From contig SIJG01000098.1 of assembly GCA_023374025.1 (NCBI GenBank), positions 1 to 64,000 of the forward strand: a stretch of DNA of 64,000 nucleotides, read 5' to 3'. This document shows positions 1 through 11,460 of the stretch, piece by piece. A program made the translations under genes and the position numbers. Every line of letters begins with the position of its first letter. The stretch's first letter is position 1. Under the pieces are notes generated by a model. The model saw only the letters and a list, made by a program, of their open reading frames with translations, was not told the origin of the DNA and did not search any database. Origin of the DNA: Heterodera schachtii (taxonomy: Eukaryota; Nematoda; Chromadorea; Rhabditida; Heteroderidae).

Positions 1-83
1 GCGATTTTATTAAACGGTCGTTTAATTTCTCAAACTTTTTTTGTTTTAATTATATCTTTTATATCAAATTTTGTCATCCCTTT

Positions 84-102
84 TTAGAATTGTTGAAGAC
101 AT
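84..102 (-). pseudogene. M-type exon 1 remnant
   Basis: The minus strand carries a start codon at 102-100 in the context seen at every M gene (a CATTTTGTTGCTG-like leader, then ATG TCT TCA). The encoded start is M-S-S-T-I-L. The conserved GTACGT donor after the exon is replaced by AAAAAG, and no exon 2 follows before the window edge. It is a relic of an M-type gene start. Assignment rests on near-identity with the exon 1 surroundings at 59595-59614. Confidence 0.5.
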
Positions 103-279
103 TACAGCAACAAAATGACAGGAATTTTAAGGCATTTATTTACCGTTAATAATTTTAAAAAATATATATGTTTTTATCTGTCGAATTTTTCATTTTTTAA
201 TGATTTTTTTTTTTTACAAATTTGTCAGAGAATTGCCTTTTCCCTTTCCGTCCTCCATCTTTGTAGGTAGGGAACTTTT

Positions 280-460
280 GTGACTTTAATTAGCCTCATT
301 TTGGGCTTTTGGTTGGCCGATGAGGTGAAATTTTCAAACTCCTCATCCTTTTTGCGTCTCGAATATCCCCCAGCTTTTCCCGTTTTATCATTAGCCATTT
401 TTTTATCAACAATTACTCACAGTTAATAATTTTTAAATCAATTTATAAACATTTCTAGGG
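280..460 (-). repeat. M-type 3' flank fragment, no coding
   Basis: This stretch is the reverse complement of the region downstream of M7 (about 51720-51840). It shares the ATAAAATGGCTAATGATAAAA-like block found after every M gene and the GAGACGCAAAAAGGATGAGGA stretch. Nothing codes here. With the exon 1 scrap at 84-102 it shows that the left edge once held M-family DNA. From 131 to 279 I see only AT-rich sequence. Confidence 0.5.
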
Positions 461-558
461 GGTTTTCGGGGTCGCTGACCACGAATCTGACATCCATTTC
501 GACCAATTTTGAATCCCGAATTCGAACAAAAAGTCGAAATACAAAATTTTAAAATTAC

Positions 559-906
559 TCAATCCAAAGATCCTTAAAACGGATTTTGTTGGGCAGCGGA
601 TGGTCAAGAAATGGAAATTCCACCAAATTGTCATCGATCAGTACAGACAGTTTCGCTTTTGGTCCTTTGTCCTTGTGAATTTTTATCCATTTCGATAGAG
701 TGATTTCCGTTTTTCCATCAAAATGCGTGTCCACTAAAATGTCGAAACGGTCAGAAAGCAATGCCATTTTGAGTCCGAGTTGGGCATGGTCAAATGATGG
801 GAGAATGTCCATCCAAACGTCACTACAAATCCAACTGAAATATGGAAAAAAAAATTTGGTAAATTAAAATTTTAATTTTTCCAAAAATTGCTTACCGTCT
901 GTACAT
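559..906 (-). pseudogene. S1: F-box-like gene, exons 1-2 only
   Basis: Exon 1 is 906-896 (M-Y-R-R) with a GTAAGC donor; exon 2 is 834-559 and ends in a GTAATT donor at the same place as in S3. The product has the F-box-like core WMDILPSFDHAQLGLKMALL followed by SDRFD and VDTHFDGK. All residues stay in frame. No exon 3 (which should start with a YIDHSV-type motif) exists in the remaining 550 bases; M-family flank and a dispersed repeat (about 440-545, also at 43435-43530 and 54500-54900) take its place. It is a 3'-truncated copy. Confidence 0.8.
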
Positions 907-1032
907 TTTTGTTGCTATTTGCACAATTTTTGTCGTAAGTTGTGATTGTTAACTAAAAATTTTATTTGTATTCCAAAAAGTAAGCAGAAAAAGTTTTGTT
1001 TATTTGATTGTTTTACACACCGTTTCAAGAGA

Positions 1033-1165
1033 CAAGGGGGTATCTAGGGGGGGGGGGGGGGAAAGGGGGGAATTCCCCCCCCCTTTTAAAAAATTTTCCA
1101 GCAAATAATGGAAATTTTTTTCGAATTCCCCCCCCCCCCGAAAAAATTTTCTAGATACGCCCCTG
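1033..1165. mobile_element. Small hAT-like element with 8-bp TSD
   Basis: The 133-bp element has termini CAAGGGGGTATCTAG and, inverted, CAGGGGCGTATCTAG. It is flanked by the direct repeat TCAAGAGA at 1025-1032 and 1166-1173. The interior is nearly self-complementary, with runs of G and C. Terminal CA(A/G)GGG and an 8-bp target duplication fit non-autonomous hAT elements. No coding capacity. Confidence 0.7.
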
Positions 1166-1173
1166 TCAAGAGA

Positions 1174-1901
1174 CGAGACATGAACCAGTAAACGAAGAAA
1201 TTTTGTAAAATTTTGACTAAAAAACATGTTTTGGCACAAATTTTGCAAATTTAAAGGAATGAATGGGGTCCGAAGGCGGGAAAATTTTGGCCAAATTTTG
1301 AAGCGTTTTTTCCAAAAACGTATGTTTTGTTGCATGAGACAATCGCATCCTATTAAAAGGCATGGATTTTCAAAAATTAATTGTGCCAACCGCTTGGCGG
1401 AAGTTCAAGGAAAGGGTCGCGCATTGCGTTCGACTAACCCTGAGGGCTATTTGTCGAACGCAAAAGTGGGGACTTGAAAATCGACTATTTCCCTAAGAAA
1501 TTTCGCTAAATTTTCCAAATTTTGCCAACATTTTTTAAAAATTATTTCTCAGTGACGAAATGATCAGTGACGAAATGATAGGTAACCTTTTTAAATGTTG
1601 TTTAGGTAATCAGGTAATTAATTATGATCATTGGGGCTGGGAATTAAAGTCAAATAACCTTTTGAGTAAAATTTATTAACAAATCCGGTGCTGGCCCCTG
1701 TTCCCAAATTTTTTATTTTATTTTATAAAAAGCAAATTAGGTATATGTGTCAATTTCGGGCGGAAATGTGTTACAACAACACTAATTCAAATAAAAGAAT
1801 CAACAAATGAAAGTGAGAGAGAGAGAGCATTTCTGAGATAAAACGAGAGCATCAAATCCGAATCCAATTGTGTGAGATCGTCGACCATTTCTTACACATA
1901 A
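1174..1901. other. Intergenic; S-type 3' flank at right end
   Basis: I see no gene in 1174-1740. The stretch 1780-1901 repeats the downstream flank of S genes (GAAAGAATCAACAAA, AGCATTTCTGAGA, GAGATCG..CCATTTCT blocks) found also near 20040-20120 and 49720-49835, so it belongs to S2. Confidence 0.5.
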
Positions 1902-3162
1902 TTAATTTTGATTGCTTTCATCCGCTTCTTCTTCTTTTTCTTCCGCTGGTGGCAACAATGGCCTAAATTTAGTGCCATTTAATTGAGTTTTTGTTTTTCG
2001 ACAAAATCAAATTCCGTTGTTTCTGCTCTCACCCAATGCAATTAATGCCACGCCACAAATTAAATTGGACATTGTTCAAATTGTCGTCCCAATTTTCATC
2101 TTTCTTCTCGCCAATAATTGGGCATCGCTTCAGCAACCAATTATTCCCGGAGTTTTTCCACATTATCAGCTTTTCATTAGTCTCTTCGTTCACCAATTCA
2201 ATGGTTCATTTGACACTAGTATCGTATCAAAACGAAGTTGAATATGGTAACTGACAGAAGTGGTGGCACGACGAAAAGTCTAAACAAAATTGGAAAAACA
2301 AAAACAATTTAACAAAAATATAGCCGACCACCTCCTTCAAATTGTTGACCCATTCAAGATTTGATCCATCAAAATCATCATAACATTGCAATCGCTTTGG
2401 TTGACCATTTTTTGTCGGAGTGTTCAACCATTTGGACAACATTTGGCGAGCAGTTGCGTTTGGTCCATCTTCAGCAATTCCATCAGGGAACAGACCAAAG
2501 GAAGTGATTGCATTCAGGTGATTGAGATCAGTGAGAATTGTTGGCGAAGTGCGACGGCGCAAATTGTCCAAATTATCGCAATCCAAAAAGCCCAAATGGC
2601 GAATGTTTTGCGCAAAAATTGGCCAAATTTGACGGATAAAAACATCCCAAATTGGTTGGACATATTTGCTGTTTCGTCTGAATACACATTCAAATCCAAT
2701 TTGGTGCCCATTCTGTCCCAAATTTGTTTGTTGCCACGGAGAAATTCAATGACGGAATAGTCAATGTACCTGAAGAATATAAAAAAATGCTACACACATA
2801 AAAATTTAAGATTACTTAATCCGAAGGTTCTTAAAGCGGATTTTGTTGGGCAGCGGACGGTTCGGCAGAGGAAAATCCACCAATTTGCCATCAATCCATA
2901 CAGACAGTTGCGTTTTTGGTCCAATGTCCTTGTTAATTTCGATTTTTCTCCAAATTGTCAATTTCGTCGTTTTGCCATCAAAATGTTTGTCCACTAAAAT
3001 GTCGAAACGGTCGGAAAGCAATGCCATTTTGAGGCCGAGTTGGGCATGGTCAAAAGATGGGAGAATGTCCATCCAAACGTCGCCACAAATCCAACTGAAA
3101 CATGGAAAAAATGGGTAAATTAAAATTTTAATTTTTCTAAAAATTCCTTACCGTCGATTCAT
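1902..3162 (-). pseudogene. S2: five-exon F-box-like gene with frameshifts
   Basis: All five exons and splice sites are recognisable: 3162-3152, 3094-2816, 2770-2332, 2279-2033 and 1962-1902. Exon 2 carries the F-box-like core (WMDILPSFDHAQLGLKMALL). Exon 3 changes frame between DRMGTKLDLNVYSDET and VQPIWDVFIRQIW, and exon 4 lacks one base relative to S10, which turns FELVNE into an early TGA at 2192-2190. The tail exon remains in the normal acidic frame (PPAEEKEEEADESN). Two independent lesions make a functional full-length product unlikely; base-level assembly errors are the alternative. Confidence 0.8.
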
Positions 3163-3290
3163 TTTTTGCTGCAATTAGCACACTTTTGTCGTAATTTGTG
3201 ATAGTTAACCAAGTAAAACTGTATTTATATTCTAAAAAATAAGCAATTTATAAAAAACCGATCAACTCTGTAAACAAACATTTTGTGGTG

Positions 3291-3495
3291 CTTCCTTGTT
3301 TTGCTACCCCCCCCCCAACCCTCGAAAAATTTAAAAATTTCAAAAAATCATAGATATGATGTAAATCTACGAACAGATGTTATCAGATATCAAAACAAAC
3401 ATCTTTTTCGTGGGCAATGACCTTGAAAACCCCGAGAAATGTGAACTTTTAAAATTTTTCGAGGGGGGGGGGGGGTAGCAAAACACGGAAGTACC
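3291..3495. repeat. Short inverted-repeat element
   Basis: CTTCCTTGTTTTGCTACCCC near 3292 is matched in inverse by GGGGTAGCAAAACACGGAAG ending at 3494. The inner arms (CCTCGAAAAATTT / AAATTTTTCGAGG) also pair. It is a foldback repeat of about 205 bp with no ORF of note. I could not identify a clean target duplication. Confidence 0.55.
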
Positions 3496-3679
3496 CATTT
3501 TGTTACTGTTTAAAATACAATAACTGGAGAAATTGGTGTATAAAAAAAACCGAAAACATGGAAAAAATACTATGAAAACGGGTCGGAGGACTCTGGCCGG
3601 GTTTTTCCACCAGCAGAAATCCACCGCTTACAATGAGAACGCTAAATTCAGCCTTTTTGACTATATTAATAATAATAAT

Positions 3680-4080
3680 GGCTCTAGTGCACTTTATGAG
3701 TCCAATCGACTTTTATGAGTCCAATCAATTGTTTTTATACAATAACTTTGTTCATGTTCGAATAAACCCTATCTTTTTGGTATCATTCGAAAGTACAAAG
3801 TCTAAATAATGTAATAATACAAGAAAACAAGAAAATTCTAACATTTCAAGAAAGTTACAAACGAAAATAATAAGTATTTACTTAATTAATCAAATTTTTT
3901 TGGTAATTGCCTAAACATTGAGATTTTATATATTTTAGCTTCGTTAGACTTTGTACTTTCGAATGATACCAAAAAGATAGGGTTTGTTCGAACATGAACA
4001 AAGTTATTGTATAAAAACCGAGTATTTTCAATTGATTGGACTCATAAAAGTCGATTGGACTCATAAAGTGCACTAGAGCC
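3680..4080. mobile_element. MITE with GGCTCTAG ends, 8-bp TSD
   Basis: The 401-bp element has long terminal inverted repeats. Both start GGCTCTAGTGCACTTTATGA and continue through two copies of a TTTATGAGTCCAATC-like unit and a stretch resembling GTTATTGTATAAAA. It is flanked by ATAATAAT at 3672-3679 and 4081-4088. Half copies of the same end occur at 7563 and 53230, and its ATGAGTCCAAT units lie inside the last introns of M1, M4, M5, M7 and M8. Non-coding. Confidence 0.7.
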
Positions 4081-4088
4081 ATAATAAT

Positions 4089-4660
4089 TAGGGCTGCTAT
4101 TTTATGTAAGAAAATTTGCGAATTATGTAAATAAAATATGTATAAAAAATGCTAAAATATGTATGAAATATGTACAAAACCCCCAAATATGTACTAAAAT
4201 ATGTAAATAAAATTTATAGGCTTAGAATCACATTTTAGTATTTAAATATTAATTTTTCGTATCTGTTTTTTTGAAAAAAAAAACCGATTTTTTGGGATAC
4301 ATTTTCAAAAAAATTTTGAATTTTTCACAAAAAATTCCTATAAATTCTCAAAATATGAAAAAAAAAATGAAAATCTATAAGAAATAATTGCAAAATTTTG
4401 GATTTTTTTGGGGCATCTAAAAATTTTCCTTAAAAAATCCTCAAAAATTGCAAAATATGTACAAAAAAATGCGAAAAAGTCCATATGTATAAAAATATGT
4501 ACATATGTAATATGTAGAAAAACCCCGAAATATGTAAAAATATGTAAATAAAAGTCCCAACTTTTGTACGCAAACACAAAAAAGAAAGTGTTTTTCCTAC
4601 TATTCAAAGCATGGAGAATCCAGGAAAAAAATATGTATTTACATAAAATTAGCAGCCCTA
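4089..4660. mobile_element. hAT-like MITE adjoining the previous one
   Basis: The 572-bp element begins TAGGGCTGCTATTTTATGTA and ends with the inverse (TACATAAAATTAGCAGCCCTA). It is bounded by ATAATAAT at 4081-4088 and 4661-4668, so it shares one target duplication with the element at 3680-4080. The interior is built of irregular AAATATGTA units. No transposase. Confidence 0.65.
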
Positions 4661-4739
4661 ATAATAATAATAATTCTTTATCTGTTAGATTTTTAGACCA
4701 GAATTTAGTTTAGAAAATTCTATTTGACTTGAAGCTTTT

Positions 4740-5368
4740 CAAATGCTACCAACAAATTGCACCACAAAAAAAAGCAAAGCAAATAAATGTAACAAATAAA
4801 TGTAAGAATTAACAAAGAAAGCATTTCTGACGAGAAAAAGAGAGCATAAAATCAAATTCCAAATTGGTGAGATTGCGGTCTACCTCAGTTCGGCCCCCAC
4901 AGTTCGGCCCTCACGATTCGGCCCTCACGGTTCGGCCCCAGCATGTTTTTCCTCTACAACTTTCTATAACTTTTTTCTTTATCAACCAAATCCAACATTG
5001 TTGGTATCATTCAAAAGCTTAATGTGTTTAAAAGCTTTTTCTAAGCTAATGCTTTGCGATTAGACAAATACCAAAAAAGTTATACATGAAAATTGCAAAA
5101 AGGTTGAAATTTTTGAAGTTTTTTCTTAATAAAATTTTTTCCAGGCTTGAAAATCTATCCGCTTTTTGTAAGGCTAATAGAGCATGTGAAGAGCTTTCGA
5201 ATGATACCAAGATTGATGGATTTGGATTCCAAAGGAAAAAGCTATCATGGAAAAACGAGCTGGGGCCGAATCGTGGGGGCCGAATCGTGAGGGCCGAACT
5301 GTGGGGGCCGAACTGAGCGGTTCCGTGAGATTGGCCATTGCTCAAATATAATGTTTATCCTTTTTAGA
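4740..5368. mobile_element. S-type 3' flank split by 450-bp MITE
   Basis: The S-gene 3' flank at 4740-4874 continues at 5333. Between them (4875-5324) is an element with complex inverted ends: repeated TTCGGCCC(C/T)CAC units on the left, GGGGGCCGAA units on the right. GTGAGATT at 4867-4874 and 5325-5332 is a perfect 8-bp target duplication, and paralogous flanks (GGTGAGATCGGCCATT near 20094) show the empty-site layout. Related elements lie at 13777-14158 and 19437-19790. Confidence 0.65.
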
Positions 5369-5442
5369 ACGGATAAATGTGAGCCGAGAGTGGCCAATGT
5401 GAAAAAAAGGAAAAATTCTGCGCTAATATTTTAGTATAAAAA
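5369..5442 (+). promoter_or_regulatory. Conserved M-gene promoter block of M1
   Basis: GGATAAATGT, GAGCCGAGAGTGG (5381-5393), a GTGAAAAAAAGGAAAAATTC stretch and the TATA box TATAAAAA (5435-5442) stand in this order before the ATG at 5525. The same order and spacing recur before M4, M5 and M8. Conservation well above that of the surrounding introns suggests a core promoter with one upstream site; no factor can be named. Confidence 0.6.
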
Positions 5443-5524
5443 TGCCTTTTTCTTCTTTTTTTACTCATTCCATTCCATTCTCTCATTATTTTCCCTCTAT
5501 TTTCCGGTCATTTTGCTGCTGCAA

Positions 5525-7204
5525 ATGTCTTCAGCAGAAATTCTGTACGTTTTTTTTCAGATGTTTCGCATTTCTTTTGCTCAAATTGTGGCCAGAATTT
5601 GTGAGATGAAAAATTCAAAGTCAATTTTGAAAGATTAGCTTTTTAGAGTCTAAAACTTCACATTTTACTTTTACCCTTTCGTCTTTAACCTTTGGGGCCT
5701 TTCATTGCTTTTCCCTTCCCTTCATTTTCAGTTGGTGTGCCGTGACTCTTCTTTTTGTCGGCTTTGCCACCATTCTTTGGTTCTTTTTTGACCATGTCAA
5801 AAAACGACGACGCTCTCACAAAAAAGAAATGTAAATAAAATTGAAAAATAAATAAAAATTACCCAATTTTTCAGCTTTATCTGCGGCGATTGTTGGCTTT
5901 TGGTGTTCGATTTTCTTGCGCCTTCTCAGCTCGGCCTCGAAATTGCACTGATCAATCGCCGCTTTGATCGCATCGTCGACGAACACTTCAAAACGCGCAA
6001 ATGGAAATTGGGCGAAATGCGAATTCGCCACAAAATTGGAGAAAATGGCATCAAACAAATGAAATTGTCAATTCCGATGGAAATCCATTGCCAATCCCAC
6101 AAAATCCGTTGCCCAACAAAGTCATCGGATTCAGAAGCATTCATATCTTGTAAAAATTTGATTAGTTGGAATTTTTCATCTACTTTTCGGCTTTTTAGGT
6201 ACATCGATCAAAATGTCATCGCATTTCTCCGCCGTTTTCGCCGTTTTTTCGCCTTTTCTTCAATATACTTGGTCATCACTGAAAATGTTTGCGTTTCGGA
6301 ATTTGTTTTGCTCAACATTTTGCCAATGTTTCGCGACTCCATTGTTGTGATGTATTTGAATACCATCACTTTTCGTCGTTTCCGCCAATTGGCCCCGTCA
6401 GTGCTCAACGATTGTCCATCTCTTCACACTGTGTTGTTTGATGACGCCATTTTCCCGGCTTTTCCGCCTGATGACAGTGCCAATGCGTCGGATGGCCAAG
6501 CGATGACCAAATGGTTGTTTACGCCCCGTCCTGATGGTTTGCCGAAGGTGTTGACTAGCCATGACTTTTCGGTGGATCAATGGTCGTCAACGATTGAACA
6601 GCTCAAAGCGGTGGATTTTTCCCAACAATTTCATTTGTTTTTCTATGATTTTCGTCCCATTTTAGGCATTTTTCAATGCTTCTTCTCCTTACTTTTCGCA
6701 TTCGCTTTCACTTTCCGTCGTCTTCTCCAATTGACTTTGTTGTGCCAATTGATCTGATCAACGAAGTGACTGGAGAGAAATTGATACTGGAAATATATGC
6801 AAATGATTGTTGCCTCAAGCGTTGTCCAATTACGTGGGATGAGAAAAAATGGGAAAGTGTGTGGGAAGAATTAAGTGCTCGACAGAACTCAATTGACATT
6901 CGGATCAAAGATGGCGGATACGACGACGGGTGAACAATTTTAAAATGCTTATTTGTTAATGATTTTATGAGTCCAATTGTCGACAATATTGCTTAGATTT
7001 TTGCTTTCAATTCGTTTCCAAAAATGCACGGTTTTGTTTTGAAATGGACAATTATGGTACAAAAAAATCAAGTATAGTTGGTTGGACTCATAAAATGCCA
7101 TTGAACTCATAATGCCAATGATTTATAATTTCAATCGAATTCATCGTTTTTTCAGTCTTCTCGACGCCGCTTCTCCTGGGCCGAGTGGTCAGCAGCAGAA
7201 ATGA
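5525..7204 (+). pseudogene. M1: membrane F-box-like gene, two frameshifts
   Basis: Six exons: 5525-5544, 5732-5830, 5875-6149, 6199-6610, 6666-6929 and 7156-7204. Exons 1-2 encode a hydrophobic segment (residues about 7-27, ending ATILWFFF) and then a basic run (KKRRRSHKK). Exon 3 holds the F-box-like core (DCWLLVFDFLAPSQLGLEIA). One base is missing in exon 3 near 6060 (KQM-K instead of KQMQIV) and two are missing in exon 5 near 6690. Spliced, exon 4 is read out of frame. Intron 3 is 49 bases (one more than a multiple of three), so its retention would restore the frame for exon 4. Probably a pseudogene. The last intron contains the ATGAGTCCAAT inverted repeat. Confidence 0.8.
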
Positions 7205-8803
7205 ATTAATTAATCAATTAATTGGTGTAATTATGTGACCGAAATGATATGTTGGTTGTACTTTGCCATTTAAATATTGTCTATATGTATTTGACCTTTG
7301 CTTTCTCGCAAATGCGTCCATTTCCATTGTATTTTATGTGTATATAAGTGAAATTCATTGTGAGTAATTAATCGTTGATAAAATGGCTAATAATAAAAAC
7401 GGTAAAAGCTTGGGCATATAAAGATTTTTTCACATTTTTCCTTCTGTCCACCATCTCTGGCCAGTGACCACTGTGCCGTGATTCCATTCAGCACTTTTGC
7501 TGATGGTCACCAGGGATGGCACGGGAATTCCGACTTACGAACATTTTTGGTGCCTCAGAATTCGGCTCTAGTGCACTTTATGAGTCCAATCGAGTTTTAT
7601 GAGTCCAATCGACTTTTATGAGTCCATTCAGAGTTTATGAGTCCGATAACTTTTATGAGTCCAATCAGAGTTTATGAGTCCAAACGAATTTTTTATGAGT
7701 CCAATCAGAATTTATCAGTCCAATCAAATATTTGCGAATCCAGTAAATTTTACAATTTTATTCAACTTTGGAGATTTTTCATTCTATAATAAAATAAATA
7801 ATTTCATTTTGTTTGCGCAAACGCTAGAAGACATTGTGTTTGTAAATCATCAGTTAATTAGGTGATGTCAATCCGTCCCCCCCCCGCCCCTCCCAATTTC
7901 ATGCTTTCAATTTTATCAATTTTAATAAAAAATTTGTCCATTTCCATTGTATTTGATGTGTATGTAATTAATTCATTGTGATAATCATTGTTAAAATCTA
8001 AGAATCTATTTTTTGGCGAATTTCAAAAGAATACACCCTTAAAATCGAAAAATTTTAGCCTTTTGTAAGAACTTTTTGAAAAAAGCGGATTTTCGCCGAT
8101 TTGTGCCTCAAATCTGTATTGATACATCGAAAGCTGAACAGCCAGACGAGTAAAAAGCAATTAAAATGTCAAATTTTTGGATTCAATTTTCTTTTTAAGA
8201 CATGAATTGTGGCAAGAAATTCTGAACAATTTAAAATTGGAAGCCCAGCCCTGGTGGGGAAGGGGGAGGCTAATCGGTGATTCGAGGAATGATTAGTAGT
8301 TCAGCGACTTAAAGTGACGAAAAATCTCGAAATAGTTAACTATATAAAATGGTGAGTAAAAATGCCAAAATAGTGATAAAAAATAATGGTAAAAATTCGA
8401 AAATAGTGACAATTAGTAACATATTTTCAGCCGAAAAATTGAGCAAAAATAAATTTTATTCACTTATTGCAATTGCAAATGAACTAATTTCCTTTCTAAT
8501 ATTCTCTTAGCAAATATTGACATTTTTGTCAAGAAAAAAAAATTGGGGGATGAAGGTCAGTCGTGTGAACTGCAATAGAACCCCCCAAAAAACCCGGATT
8601 TTGAAAATATCCAGTCCAGAGTCCAACCCGGGCATTTTTTTATTTTTCCATTTCTTCTGCTTAGTTTTTTCAGTTGCTTTTAGTGATATAAAAATTAAGA
8701 TTTTCTTTTTTAAAAAGGGATTTTCCAAAAGAATTATTTATTCAGCATTTGTCATCAATCAATTGAAGAAAGGCCAAAGTGTGCTAATTAAATTACAACA
8801 AAA
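7205..8803. other. Intergenic with M 3' flank and repeat debris
   Basis: 7205-7420 is the flank found after every M gene. 7509-7562 is half of a hAT-like element (CAGGGATGGCACGGGAATTC...), cut by a GGCTCTAGTGCACTTTATGA end at 7563. A tandem array of seven degenerate TTTATGAGTCCAATC units follows to about 7735. From 7736 to 8760 I see only AT-rich sequence and homopolymers. The last 40 bases before 8804 carry the AGTGTGCTAATT block shared by S-gene leaders. Confidence 0.55.
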
Positions 8804-10138
8804 ATGAATCGACGGTAAGCAATTTTTTGAAAAATTACAAATTTTTCATTTACCCTAAGTTTTTTTTTACGAATTTCAGTTGGATTTGTAGCGACGTGTG
8901 GATGGACATTTTCCCATCTTTTGACCATGCTAAACTCGGCCTCAAATTGGCATTGCTTTCCGACCGTTTCGATTGTTTGGTGGACACACATTTTGATGGA
9001 AAAACGGAATTGACAATTTGGAGACGTATCAGAATACACAAGGACATTGAATTAAAACCGACACTGTCTGTACGTGTCGATGACAATTTTGTTGATTTTC
9101 CGTTGCCGGACCATTCGCTGTCCAACAAAATTCGCTTTAATGACCTTTGGATTAAGTAATTTGAACTTTTGATTTATTTAAGCATTTTTATGTTTCTTCA
9201 GCTACATTGACCATTCTGTGCTCGCATTTATCCGTTCAAACAAGCAAATTTGGGACAGAATGGGCACAAATTTGCAATTGTCTATATGGTCAAACAAAAA
9301 CGAGGATGTCCAGCCAATTTGGGATATTTTGGCCCATGAAATTTGGCCGGTTTTTGCGACGAACATTCGCCATTTGTCTTTCTTCGATGCCGATGATTTT
9401 GACAATTTGCGTCGCCGCATTTCGCCGACAATTCTTACTGATCTTGATCAATTGAATTCGATCGATTCTTATGCTCTATTCCCCGATGGAATTGCTGACG
9501 ATGGGCCAAATGCAACTGTTGGCCAAGCGTTGGCCAAATGGCTTCACACTCCGACCACCAATGGGCAACCGAAGCGATTCTATCGCAATAATTATTTGGG
9601 TCCATTGAATCTCGAATGGGTCAACAACTTCAAAGAGGTGTCCCGCCATATTTTCGTTAAATTGTTTTTGTTTTTACTAATTTTGTTTAGACATTTCGCC
9701 GTGCCACCACTTCTGTCAGTTACAAAATTCAACTTTGTATTCATGTGGAACCAACGCCAAACGAACAATTTGAATTAGTTAACGAACGGACGAAAGAAAA
9801 GTTGACACTGAAACTGAAGACCGACGCATCCAACAAAGCAGTGTATAATTGGCTGTTGCAACGGTGCCCAATTGGGGAGACGGAGACGGCGCCAGTTAAG
9901 TGGGAAAACCGGGAAAATTCGGGTGCCAATTTTAACTATATCAGATTTGAGCTGCGGTATGACAGTAATTCGGGTGGCAATTTGAACAATATCCAATTTG
10001 ATTTGTGGGATGGAAATTATTGCATTGGGTGAGAAGCAACAGCAATTTTTTATTGTCAAATTAATTAATTTTAGGCCATTATCGCCACCAGCGGAAAAAG
10101 ATAAAGAAGAAGAAGCGGACCAAAGCAATGAAAAATAA
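8804..10138 (+). CDS. S3: intact soluble F-box-like protein, 374 aa
   Basis: Exons 8804-8814, 8880-9155, 9202-9637, 9691-10028 and 10075-10138 join in frame to 375 codons including TAA. Introns are 46-65 bases with GT..AG borders. Residues about 5-45 form the F-box-like core (WICSDVWMDIFPSFDHAKLG, then SDRFD). Exon 3 gives YIDHSVLAFIRSNKQIWDRM and the conserved GQALAKWLHTP. Exon 4 is a beta-rich module with FELVNERTKEKLTL and the WLLQRCPIGE-type motif (here NWLLQRCPIG). The tail is acidic (PPAEKDKEEEADQSN). No signal peptide or membrane segment. I recognise the family from cyst-nematode proteomes, where it is usually labelled F-box-domain protein. A role as substrate adaptor of an SCF ubiquitin ligase is inferred only. 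This is the best-preserved S gene here. Confidence 0.88.
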
Positions 10139-11460
10139 TTATATTTGAGAAATGATCGATCTCGCCAATAGGAAACTGATTTGATGCCATCATTTTCTCC
10201 GAAATGCTTTTGTTGATTCTTTCTTTCGAATAAAACATTGGTCATCCCAGGGAACGGATTTTTAGGATTTCATCTATATGCTGAGATAAACGCAAAAATC
10301 ATCAAACAATTTTCAATTAAGAGCAACTTTTTAGCAATTTTAACAACTATTTTGATTTGTGAAATTTTTAAAAAACTATTTTTCAATATTATGAAAAATG
10401 CAATTAAAAAAAAACAAAATGCACCTCTAAGAATCGACGTTAATTTTTTTCAAAAAATGTACCCCCTAAGAATCGATTTTTCAAAAAGCAAAAATCCTGA
10501 ACCCATGATTTAGCGGACGATCGAAAATTTTTACGCTTGAATACCTACATATCTTCAAATGTGTTTAATTTACAATTGTGCAACTGAAAAGGATAAAGAT
10601 GAGGAAATTTTGGAAAATTCACACATTTATTGACATGTATTTTGGCCTTTTTCAGTTTTTTAGCAACCATTTTTGCTTTTTTTTTTAAAGTTTTTTTTCT
10701 TCGTTTTTTAGCAACTAAAATCCGTTCCCTGGATATTAGTAGGGCTGGGAGTTTAAGTCAAAAATTTGAAATGACGAAAAATTGGACCAAAGAATTTCGA
10801 TGAAAAATGTTGTGCCCATTCCGTTAGACCTAACGGTTTTCCAGAAAGATTTTACCAGCCCCCTAGAATTTTTTTGTTATTGCGTTTTTCGTTCTGTCCA
10901 CCATCTGGCCAATGTGCCGTGATTCCATTCAGCACTTTTGCTGAAAGTCGCCAGGGATGGCACGAATTATTTTTGGGGTCGGAATTCCGACTTGCGAAAA
11001 TTTTTGGTGCCTCAGAATTCCATCCCAAATGGTCGGGTCACCCTGGAAAAGAAAGTGGACGGGAGGGTTAGGTTTGCAAAAGTTCTCATAATAAGTCGTG
11101 AAAATGTCCAAGACCAAAACATTCTCTCGCATACTTAAAATCGATGAAAATTTTCTCTAATTAATTTTGAATGAGAGATTGACAAAAAATATGAATAAAA
11201 AAATTCGGTGAAGGAAGAATTTAGTGCTCATTCCGGTTGGACCTAACGGATTTTCCAAAAAAGTTTTCAAGCCCCCTATATCGTACACAATATTTTATGC
11301 ATTTCTTAGCTCTATCGGCGGCTGATACGAGAATAATATTCGGGTTGCTTTTGAAGTAAAAGTTAAATTTTTCTTAATAAATTTTTTCCAGACTTGAAAA
11401 TCTTTTTGTTTTTTGTAAAGGTAAAAATTTAAATAATTTCGATGGTTTATTTTGGTGGGG
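10139..11460. other. Intergenic with one hAT-like fragment
   Basis: A 76-bp element at 10952-11027 starts CAGGGATGGCACG and ends CCATCCC, with the inner TCGGAATTCCGACTT repeat typical of the larger element at 52323-53065. A GGGCTGGGAGTTTAAGTCAAA repeat at 10743 is shared with 1632. Elsewhere there is AT-rich sequence without coding signs. Confidence 0.5.

Noticed and set aside
4338..4607. 89-codon minus ORF rich in F and Y with apparent hydrophobic segments
   Set aside because: It is a translation of AAATATGTA repeats inside a MITE; no conservation or promoter.
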